Source: Acidobacteriota bacterium (lineage in GTDB: Bacteria; Acidobacteriota; Thermoanaerobaculia; Multivoradales; JAHEKO01). Taken from it: 5,892 bases of DNA. Location: assembly GCA_030610025.1 (NCBI GenBank), contig JAUWSP010000197.1:1-5892 (forward strand). The letters run 5' to 3'. Each line of letters starts with the position of its first letter. The first letter of the stretch is position 1. Below the pieces are notes generated by a model, which had not been told where the DNA came from, ran no database searches, and saw nothing but the letters and a program-made list of their open reading frames with translations. Below, piece after piece: positions 1 through 4,612 of the stretch. The position numbers were made by a program, and so were the translations under genes.

Positions 1-1
1 C

Positions 2-1141
2 GTCGATTGGAATGGGCTGGTGGACAAGGCGGACTGGCATGAGACCGCAGCCCTCCTGTTGCATCATCTGGAGGCGGCGGGCCAGGTCGAAGCAGTTCCC
101 GAGCGGGCCCTGTCGAAACTGAATGCGATCAAGCTGGAGCAGCGGGTGCGGTTCTTCTTCTTTCTGCAACCCGAGCTGCTGCGGGTGCTCGAAGAGATGG
201 GGTCGGCGGGGGTGGAGATCATCCCCTTGAAGGGTGCCTTTCTGATGAACAGGGTCTATCCGGAGGTGAGCCTGCGGCCGGTGGGCGACCTGGATCTCCT
301 GGCGCGAGTCGAAGATTTGCCTCGGGCGATGAGAACCCTGGCCGAGTTGGGGTATCGATCCAAGTCGGGCGGCGATCTATTGCCGAGCGGAGCCAACGCA
401 GATCACCATCACTGTCCCAGGGTGCTGAGTCCAGATGGCGCGGTCGAGCTCGAGCTGCACCGCCATGTCGTTCGGCGACGGACCCCTCTCTACTTTCCTG
501 TCGAGCGATTCTGGGAGCGCAGCGCCAGCGGTGAGATCGATGGCCGTCCTGCGAGGGTGCTTGCCGGACGGGATCTGGTGACCCATCTCTGCCTCGCCTT
601 CTTCCTGGACCGTCGAAGGAGGACTCGCGGCTACGGTTCCTTGCGTCAGCTGACGGATCTCTCGGAGTCGATTCGGCGCTTCGAGCAGGACATCGACTGG
701 GAAGCGATGATTCGAGAGTACAGAGGTGGAGCTCTGCAGGCACCGCTCTACGTGGCCCTGCGAAGCGCCCAGGAGCTTCTGGAGGCGCCAGTACCGGCCG
801 AGTTTCTCCAGGACTTCAAGGTGCGTGATTTCGACGACGCGGCCTTCAGTGACTTCCTGCGCTTCAAGGTCCTCAATGACGGCTTCTGGTTTTTTCACGA
901 GCTGGTGGACCCACAAGACAATCACTGGTGGAATATCAGCAAGGCTGCTATTCACCGGATCCTTCCGACGTCTTCCTATCTGGAGTACAAGTATCGGTTG
1001 AAAGACAACTCGGCGGCGGGGCACCTGCTCTGGGAGCACCTCCGCGATGCCTCGCGGACAGCGCTGGGAGCCTTCAAGAGTCCCGGCTCGGTACCCCGGG
1101 AGCTTGGTGTCGACTTCTGGATGAACCAGTTACAGCTGTGA
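2..1141 (+). CDS. Nucleotidyltransferase family protein (PF14907-like), 5' end outside window
   Basis: Putative nucleotidyltransferase of the uncharacterised NTP_transf_5 (PF14907) type, probably cytoplasmic; the substrate is unknown. Numbering from the first possible internal start (GTG at 20), an L-K-G-A-F-L motif lies at residues 70-75, followed by R-P-V-G-D-L-D-L-L at 86-94. Asp90 and Asp92 are the likely metal-binding pair of the polymerase-beta fold. E-L-E-L-H at 143-147 fits the family's conserved Glu-x-His strand. The frame is open to the left edge, and the residues before the GTG (V-D-W-N-G-L, then D-W-H) look like the family's usual N-terminal 'DW..L...A..H' segment. The true start is therefore most likely upstream of the window and the GTG is internal. 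The gene ends 15 bp from the converging kinase-like gene. Such proteins occur beside PqqD-like and HPrK-like genes, as here. No signal peptide or membrane segment is visible. Family assignment is by motif memory, not a search. Confidence 0.85.
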   Translation, partial: VDWNGLVDKADWHETAALLLHHLEAAGQVEAVPERALSKLNAIKLEQRVRFFFFLQPELLRVLEEMGSAGVEIIPLKGAFLMNRVYPEVSLRPVGDLDLLARVEDLPRAMRTLAELGYRSKSGGDLLPSGANADHHHCPRVLSPDGAVELELHRHVVRRRTPLYFPVERFWERSASGEIDGRPARVLAGRDLVTHLCLAFFLDRRRRTRGYGSLRQLTDLSESIRRFEQDIDWEAMIREYRGGALQAPLYVALRSAQELLEAPVPAEFLQDFKVRDFDDAAFSDFLRFKVLNDGFWFFHELVDPQDNHWWNISKAAIHRILPTSSYLEYKYRLKDNSAAGHLLWEHLRDASRTALGAFKSPGSVPRELGVDFWMNQLQL

Positions 1142-1156
1142 TTCCGCCGTCGCCGT

Positions 1157-1984
1157 CTAGTGGCCGGAGCGCATGGTCTCGAGGACCAGTTCGCAGGTCG
1201 CAGGCAGATTGCTCGAAACCAGTTCGTAGCACGGGATCTTCGCAGCGATATCCACCGCCGTATCCAGACCGCTTCCAGGGTGGGCCAGAGGGTTCAGGGC
1301 GTTGGAGTAGATTCTGGCGGCGGCGGTGGCTGTTCCGGCCCTTCGGACCCGTGGCTGCCCGGCGGTGGAATCGAATCGAGGGAAAAACATACCGGCCAGC
1401 GGGATGGGCTCATCGATCGGAGGTTGGGCGAGACAATCGACCGGGAGATGCAGAGTGGGATGGCTGCTGACAAACTCGGCCGGCGCCGCGTAGGGAGGCG
1501 AGGGATTCTGTTTGAGGCAGATCGCTCTGCTGTAGGGGGCCACGGTCAAGGCTGCCGGGTCGATCGGGCCGAGCTCATCGCTCGAGTACCGCAGTCCGTG
1601 CTGAAGCAGTGCCCAGGCGAGCGTGGACTTCCCATGGCCTCGAGGTGCCGGGAGAAGGTAGGCCCGCTCGTCGAGTGCGACGACCGCGGCGTGCTGGAAG
1701 AAGAGGTCGGGTCTCAAGATCTGGAGCTGGACGACCAGGTCGTCATCGAAATAGGGCAGCAACTCCTCGGCCTGGTGGACGGGGATCTGCGTGGCCTGCC
1801 GCCGAATGACAAGCTCCGATCCGGTCGCCTCCTCGATGGAGTAGACCAGGTCCGGAGCCTCTTCGGGGACCTGTAGGTGCCCGTAGCTAGCCGCAAGCAA
1901 CGAGCGGGCGAGCTCGCTACTACTGCGAATTTCGATGATTCGATCCAGAATCCGAATACCCATGGATCGCGTAGTCTCGCTCAA
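1157..1984 (-). CDS. HPr kinase-like P-loop protein (HprK-related kinase)
   Basis: 275-residue protein resembling the C-terminal catalytic domain of HPr serine kinase/phosphorylase, without that enzyme's usual N-terminal domain. From the TTG start, H-A-A-V-V-A-L-D at 98-105 leads to a Walker A motif A-P-R-G-H-G-K-S-T-L (113-122; Lys119, Ser120). Y-S-S-D-E-L (133-138) follows, with Asp136 as the probable metal-binding residue. This order and spacing are typical of HprK-related proteins in peptide-modification loci. In the paeninodin lasso-peptide pathway such a kinase phosphorylates a C-terminal serine, but whether this one does so is inference. The start is uncertain: TTG at 1984 has GAGG 9 nt upstream (1994-1997), while ATG at 1963 (residue 8) has only a weak ribosome site. 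The gene lies downstream of the small peptide gene but is separated from it by a terminator, so it needs read-through or its own promoter. It converges on the nucleotidyltransferase. Confidence 0.85.
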   Translation of the reverse strand: MSETTRSMGIRILDRIIEIRSSSELARSLLAASYGHLQVPEEAPDLVYSIEEATGSELVIRRQATQIPVHQAEELLPYFDDDLVVQLQILRPDLFFQHAAVVALDERAYLLPAPRGHGKSTLAWALLQHGLRYSSDELGPIDPAALTVAPYSRAICLKQNPSPPYAAPAEFVSSHPTLHLPVDCLAQPPIDEPIPLAGMFFPRFDSTAGQPRVRRAGTATAAARIYSNALNPLAHPGSGLDTAVDIAAKIPCYELVSSNLPATCELVLETMRSGH

Positions 1985-2052
1985 GATCCTTCGCCTCGAT
2001 ACCGAAGAGTGGAATGTGTGCTCTCAGGGTAGAGGAAGGCACCAGTAACAAG

Positions 2053-2079
2053 AAAAACCGGCACGCGGAGCGCACCGGT
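2053..2079 (-). terminator. Rho-independent terminator after the small peptide gene
   Basis: Read on the minus strand, ACCGGTGCGC and GCGTGCCGGT form a 10-bp stem (eight Watson-Crick pairs, two G-T wobbles) with loop TCC, ending in a run of five T (the last stem T plus four more) followed by C. It begins 84 nt after the stop codon of the 48-codon gene and ends about 70 nt before the kinase-like gene's start. It should therefore end most transcripts carrying the peptide and reduce read-through into the kinase. On the plus strand the hairpin is not followed by a T run, so it is not bidirectional. Confidence 0.8.
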
Positions 2080-2162
2080 CTATTCTCAAATCTGCCTTCG
2101 CAGACAACGCTAGCCCATGCCAAACAAGGGCCGTAGAGCAGCCCACGAGGCGGGATCGACGA

Positions 2163-2309
2163 CTAGCGACTGGGCGACGGCCTGTCCGTCACGTTCGGGC
2201 CCGAAGCCGCAGTGGCTTTGGAGGGCTTGGCCGCAAGCGTGAGTATGACGGGCGTAGCGTAGGCAGCTGCCTTCAGTACCTCTCTTCGTGTTCTCTTCTT
2301 TTCTGCCAT
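2163..2309 (-). CDS. 48-residue peptide with Tat-like N-terminus; candidate precursor or substrate of the PqqD/HPrK-like system
   Basis: ATG at 2309, stop TAG at 2163-2165. The N-terminus is basic (M-A-E-K-K-R) and carries T-R-R-E-V-L-K at residues 7-13, close to the Tat consensus S/T-R-R-x-F-L-K. A short hydrophobic stretch follows (residues 14-27, A-A-A-Y-A-T-P-V-I-L-T-L-A-A). The polar tail is rich in Ser, Thr and Pro and contains S30, T33, S36, T41, S45 and S47, ending P-S-P-S-R. Translation is well supported: AAAGGAG sits 7 nt before the ATG, and a strong terminator follows the gene. Its place between a PqqD-like (leader-binding) gene and an HPrK-like gene suggests a ribosomally made precursor or kinase substrate, the hydroxyl-rich tail being the likely modified part. 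Alternatives are a very short Tat-exported peptide or a truncated Tat substrate. I recall similar 'RREVLK...PVILTL' peptides near such genes, but this needs a search. Function is inferred. Confidence 0.75.
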   Translation of the reverse strand: MAEKKRTRREVLKAAAYATPVILTLAAKPSKATAASGPNVTDRPSPSR

Positions 2310-2316
2310 AATCGCT

Positions 2317-2323
2317 CTCCTTT
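2317..2323 (-). promoter_or_regulatory. Strong ribosome binding site of the small peptide gene
   Basis: AAAGGAG on the minus strand, 7 nt before the ATG at 2309. It is the best Shine-Dalgarno match in the pqqD-peptide-kinase series and a main reason for accepting the 48-codon reading frame as a real gene. Confidence 0.75.
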
Positions 2324-2333
2324 CTTCCTTGAC

Positions 2334-2374
2334 CAGTACATCTTCGTACTGCTGCTACCTTTCCAGAAGGTAGC
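2334..2374 (-). promoter_or_regulatory. Two tandem hairpins in the leader of the peptide gene
   Basis: Two inverted repeats lie in the 75-bp gap between the pqqD-like stop and the peptide start. The first in transcription order is a perfect 8-bp stem (GCTACCTT/AAGGTAGC, 2354-2374) with a 5-nt loop. The second is a 6-bp stem (CAGTAC/GTACTG, 2334-2351) with a 6-nt loop, 2 nt further on. Neither is followed by a T run, so termination is unlikely. An RNA-stabilising or processing element that raises peptide mRNA relative to pqqD is one reading. A weak promoter (TGGACT, 18 nt, TAGAAT at 2377-2382) could also start transcription just upstream. The structures are seen in the sequence; the role is inference. 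Confidence 0.5.
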
Positions 2375-2384
2375 GGATTCTACA

Positions 2385-2648
2385 TTATGAGGATACCAGA
2401 AGTCCAATCTCCTCAAGCTTGATCAAAGTATCGGTTACATCCTGCGCGGCTGTTTCGGCATCGACCTCGAAGGCTGCTGCCAGCTTCTCCGCGATCTGTT
2501 GCCGATCGTGGTCGCCGTCGCACAGCTGCCAAATGAAACTCGCCGTCTGGTTCAGCTGGTGGATCTGCTCGGACTCCTTGTCCATGACCACCATCTCGCC
2601 TTCGACAACTCGCTCTTCGAACTCTGTACGTCGGCTGGGTCGCTGCAT
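2385..2648 (-). CDS. PqqD-like protein (RiPP recognition element fold)
   Basis: Small PqqD-family protein of 87 residues, about the usual family length. From the ATG at 2648 it shows a Pro near the N-terminus, then E-F-E-E-R-V-V-E-G-E and V-V-M-D, the hallmark H-Q-L-N-Q-T-A-S-F-I-W-Q-L-C-D-G at residues 30-45, a helix with I-A-E-K-L, then D-V-T-D-T-L-I-K-L-E-E-I-G-L-L at the end. PqqD binds the PqqA precursor and presents it to the modifying enzyme; relatives bind leader peptides in many RiPP pathways. The peptide encoded 75 bp downstream is the obvious candidate partner (inference). Start choice: ATG 2648 has GGAG 9 nt upstream, whereas the longer form starting at GTG 2669 (94 residues) lacks a good ribosome site. 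A promoter at 2693-2721 suits either start. No radical SAM enzyme, asparagine synthetase-like cyclase or protease is seen in the window. Confidence 0.88.
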   Translation of the reverse strand: MQRPSRRTEFEERVVEGEMVVMDKESEQIHQLNQTASFIWQLCDGDHDRQQIAEKLAAAFEVDAETAAQDVTDTLIKLEEIGLLVSS

Positions 2649-2679
2649 CACTCTTGGCTCCAACTCCACAGTGGAGTCT

Positions 2680-2693
2680 TCGTCTAAAGACGA
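2680..2693. promoter_or_regulatory. 14-bp palindrome at the predicted transcription start of the pqqD-like gene
   Basis: TCGTCTAAAGACGA is a perfect inverted repeat with 6-bp arms and a 2-bp centre. It begins at the last base of the predicted -10 box and covers the expected +1 position. That is where a repressor would block transcription, so it is a candidate operator. The match is short enough that chance cannot be excluded, and no regulator gene lies in the window. Confidence 0.35.
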
Positions 2694-2721
2694 GTGTAGG
2701 AAGTGAAGGAGACCAGGTCAA
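2693..2721 (-). promoter_or_regulatory. Sigma-70-like promoter for the pqqD-like gene
   Basis: On the minus strand TTGACC (2716-2721) and TACACT (2693-2698) are separated by exactly 17 bp, matching five of six -35 bases and four of six -10 bases. The expected start near 2686 leaves a leader of roughly 38 nt before the preferred ATG, or about 17 nt before the GTG at 2669. It lies in the gap after the COG3650-like gene, so the pqqD-like gene and peptide probably form their own unit. An 8-bp direct repeat (TTCATAGA on the minus strand) occurs upstream at 2737-2744 and 2761-2768, meaning unknown. Confidence 0.55.
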
Positions 2722-2782
2722 CCTTATCGAAGGCTCTCTATGAATCTCCATTTGGCCGCTTCTATGAAATACGTGCACTTCG

Positions 2783-3616
2783 TCAACAAGTGTCGTAGGA
2801 GAGCCAGCCAATAAGGGCGCCGCCAGCGGCGACGACACGCTCGTGTTGGTAGCACTCGCCGGCAGGAGGATGCTGGCCCGACGGCGTAAAGAGCGGGCTC
2901 CAGCCGTCATGGGCACGTGGAGCCTCTCCCGTGAGGGCTGTAAAGAGCTCCACCACCGATCCTCGGGCGCTCGTCAGGCACTCGAAGTTGGCGGCCTGGG
3001 CATTGGATGTGCGGACGCCGACGCTCCCGTTGCCCACCGACCAGGCCTTGGCGACCCTTGGCGAGGAGCCCGGGGTCTTCGCGATGCACGCTTCGATGGC
3101 GGGTAGGAGCTCGAGAAGGTGTCTCGACCAGTCACCAGGTGGTTTGTTCTCCAGGACAGCGATGGGCAGCTCGGCGAGATTCTCGTCGGGGTTGTCGGTT
3201 ATCGGCTCGTCGAGACTCGCGCTACTCGTCTCCGACTGGGTCTCGGTTCTTGGTTCCGAGCTTGTGTCGCAGCAGCCCAGGAGAACACTTCCGTCGGGGA
3301 GTGAGATGATGATGCTGAAGGGATAGTCGCGATCGGCCATGGTGTCCGAGCAGGACCGCTGATTCACGAAAGCCACCAGATCTCCGTCACCGAAGCTGCC
3401 TCGCCAGGAAAAGAGGTCCGCGTAGTCCAGGTGTTGGAAGGTCCCTTCCAGAGTGCGGCCTTCAGGCTCATCCGGTGTGGCCCATCCGGCGTGGTCGTTG
3501 TCGATGGCCAGGCCCCAGAAAGGCTCGTTGCCATTGCACTTGTACTCCGAGGGCATCGAGCCTCGAGCTGCTACGGCCATGAGGAGCGCGGTAGACAACA
3601 TCGAGGCGATCTTCAT
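2783..3616 (-). CDS. Exported protein with COG3650-like N-terminal domain and unknown C-terminal domain
   Basis: 277-residue protein of unknown function, predicted to be exported. The start is ATG 3616 with GAGGT 8 nt upstream; a TTG at 3631 is in frame but less likely. Residues 1-17 form a plausible Sec signal (M-K then a hydrophobic run ending A-V-A-A); there is no lipobox. The N-terminal domain shows C27-N-G-N-E-P-F-W34, W-R-G at 71-73, S-C-S-D-T-M-A-D-R-D-Y-P-F at 88-100 and G-C-C at 114-116, the pattern of COG3650-type uncharacterised envelope proteins. A Ser/Thr/Glu/Asp-rich linker (about 117-150) leads to a second domain I do not recognise, with cysteines at 177, 213, 255 and the C-terminal 277. 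The eight cysteines after the signal fit disulphides in an oxidising compartment. A functional tie to the neighbouring genes is not apparent; the downstream pqqD-like gene has its own promoter. Confidence 0.75.
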   Translation of the reverse strand: MKIASMLSTALLMAVAARGSMPSEYKCNGNEPFWGLAIDNDHAGWATPDEPEGRTLEGTFQHLDYADLFSWRGSFGDGDLVAFVNQRSCSDTMADRDYPFSIIISLPDGSVLLGCCDTSSEPRTETQSETSSASLDEPITDNPDENLAELPIAVLENKPPGDWSRHLLELLPAIEACIAKTPGSSPRVAKAWSVGNGSVGVRTSNAQAANFECLTSARGSVVELFTALTGEAPRAHDGWSPLFTPSGQHPPAGECYQHERVVAAGGALIGWLSYDTC

Positions 3617-3835
3617 TCTTGGTGACCTCAAGTGTCGGTTCCTTTCGTCGAAGCGTTCTACCCAGATCGTACCGCGTCGACAGGGTCGAGGAAACTCGAG
3701 CAGGAGTGGTATGTTAGAAAACGGTACTGAAACGGATCGAGGGGTCGCGAAATCAGATCGCCTCTACCGGAAATGGAAATCATTTCGGCGGGCCATGGAG
3801 TAGGGTCCACCGGCATCCGAGAAAGGAAAATGCAA
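3617..3835. other. Divergent intergenic region between the exported protein and dodecin
   Basis: 219 bp separate the two divergent start codons, so promoters for both should lie here. The best rightward candidate is an extended -10 (TGGTATGTT, 3707-3715) without a good -35 box. No convincing leftward promoter was found. A short inverted repeat GAAATG/CATTTC (3770-3786, 5-nt loop) lies about 50 bp before the dodecin start. Longer frames crossing this region lack ribosome sites or family resemblance, and I see no gene here. Confidence 0.4.
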
Positions 3836-4039
3836 ATGTCCGTAGCGAAAGTCACCGAGATCTCAGCCACATCCAAGACCAGCTTCGACAATGCTATCGC
3901 CAAGGGAATCGAACGGGCGAACAAGACCCTCGACGAGGTCAAAGGGGCCTGGGTCAATGAAATGAAGGTCGATGTGGAAGGCGGCAAGATCGTCAACTAT
4001 CGCGTCAACATGAAGGTCACCTTTATCCTGAAGGGCTGA
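3836..4039 (+). CDS. Dodecin, flavin-binding protein
   Basis: 67-residue dodecin, the usual family length. These small proteins assemble into hollow dodecamers that bind pairs of flavins (or coenzyme A in some) and are thought to buffer or store them in the cytoplasm. The sequence has the typical N-terminal strand S-V-A-K-V-T-E-I-S, the helix with S-F-D-N-A-I-A-K-G-I-E-R-A, Trp39 in the position of the flavin-stacking tryptophan, and the last strands N-Y-R-V-N-M-K-V-T-F-I-L. Start choice: ATG 3836 has AAAGGA ending 8 nt upstream. ATG 3830 would be only 2 nt from that site, and ATG 3773 adds 21 residues unlike the family. The gene is followed after 69 bp by the Kbp-like gene on the same strand, probably one operon. 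Which flavin it binds cannot be told from sequence alone. Confidence 0.92.
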   Translation: MSVAKVTEISATSKTSFDNAIAKGIERANKTLDEVKGAWVNEMKVDVEGGKIVNYRVNMKVTFILKG

Positions 4040-4108
4040 GCTTGCGCTGCGGGAGAACCCGAGTCGGGTCGAGTACCTTGGATTCGGGCGAGAGAGGAGA
4101 GTCGAGAG

Positions 4109-4606
4109 ATGGGTCTGTTCGATTTCATCAAGGAAGCCGGAAGCAAGATCTTTGGCACGGACGAGGACGCAGAGCCTCGGCCTCAGACCACGGCGTACAG
4201 CCCGGAGGAGATCCAGAAGATCAATGACCGGCGAAGGGCCATGGCACTGGCCAGGACTATCGAGACCCTGGATTTCGAGATCGAGGATCTCGGCATTCGG
4301 GTCGATGACGATCTGGCCACCGTCTCCGGAAAGGTGTTGGATCAGGCGACCAAGGAGAGAATCGTCCTCGCCCTGGGCAACACCGCAGGGATTGCCAGGG
4401 TCGACGATCGGATCGAGGTGGAAACAGCCGAGCCCGAAGCTCAGTTCCACACAGTGGAGGCCGGTGACACGCTTTCGGCGATCGCTCAGAAGTACTACGG
4501 AAATTCCATGAAGTACCCGGTGATCTTCGAGGCCAACAAGCCTATGTTGTCGGACCCCGACAAGATCTACCCGGGCCAGGTGTTGCGTATCCCGCTGCTG
4601 GAGTAG
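4109..4606 (+). CDS. kbp: BON-LysM domain protein, Kbp/YgaU-like
   Basis: 165-residue cytoplasmic-type protein (no signal peptide) closely matching E. coli YgaU, now Kbp, which binds potassium and is about 149 residues long. It starts M-G-L-F-D-F-I-K-E-A-G like the E. coli protein. Residues about 37-104 form a BON domain (I-R-V-D-D-D-L-A-T-V-S-G, then L-G-N-T-A-G-I-A-R-V-D-D). Residues about 113-163 form a LysM domain (H-T-V-E-A-G-D-T-L-S-A-I-A, then I-F-E-A-N-K-P-M-L and D-K-I-Y-P-G-Q-V-L-R-I-P). The segment at about 18-50 is longer than in E. coli and charged. AGGAG lies 9 nt before the ATG. It follows dodecin by 69 bp and converges on the cytochrome gene with a 6-bp gap. Potassium binding is by homology; that the LysM domain binds peptidoglycan is doubtful without export. 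Confidence 0.92.
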   Translation: MGLFDFIKEAGSKIFGTDEDAEPRPQTTAYSPEEIQKINDRRRAMALARTIETLDFEIEDLGIRVDDDLATVSGKVLDQATKERIVLALGNTAGIARVDDRIEVETAEPEAQFHTVEAGDTLSAIAQKYYGNSMKYPVIFEANKPMLSDPDKIYPGQVLRIPLLE

Positions 4607-4612
4607 TGGCGG

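Noticed and set aside
377..1039. Minus-strand open frame (220 codons) opposite the nucleotidyltransferase
   Set aside because: It mirrors a well-supported gene, has no family resemblance and no supporting context.
1160..1876. Long plus-strand open frame (238 codons) opposite the kinase-like gene
   Set aside because: It is antisense to a gene with clear Walker A and family motifs; its translation shows no recognisable motif and is explained by GC-rich codon bias.
1920..2123. 67-codon minus-strand frame between the peptide and the kinase-like gene
   Set aside because: It begins with TTG, runs through the rho-independent terminator and overlaps the kinase start in another frame; not a credible second peptide.
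2737..2768. 8-bp direct repeat (TCTATGAA twice, 24 bp apart) as a regulator site
   Set aside because: Too short and imperfectly placed relative to the promoter to claim; kept only as a remark in the promoter entry.
3773..3835. N-terminal extension of dodecin from the ATG at 3773
   Set aside because: The extra 21 residues do not resemble dodecins and no ribosome site precedes that ATG, while ATG 3836 has AAAGGA at good spacing.
3863..4450. Minus-strand open frame (195 codons) opposite dodecin and the Kbp-like gene
   Set aside because: It covers two confidently identified genes in antisense and has no motif of its own.
4607..4612. Shared terminator between the converging Kbp-like and cytochrome genes
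   Set aside because: The gap is 6 bp and neither gene end shows a stem followed by a T run.
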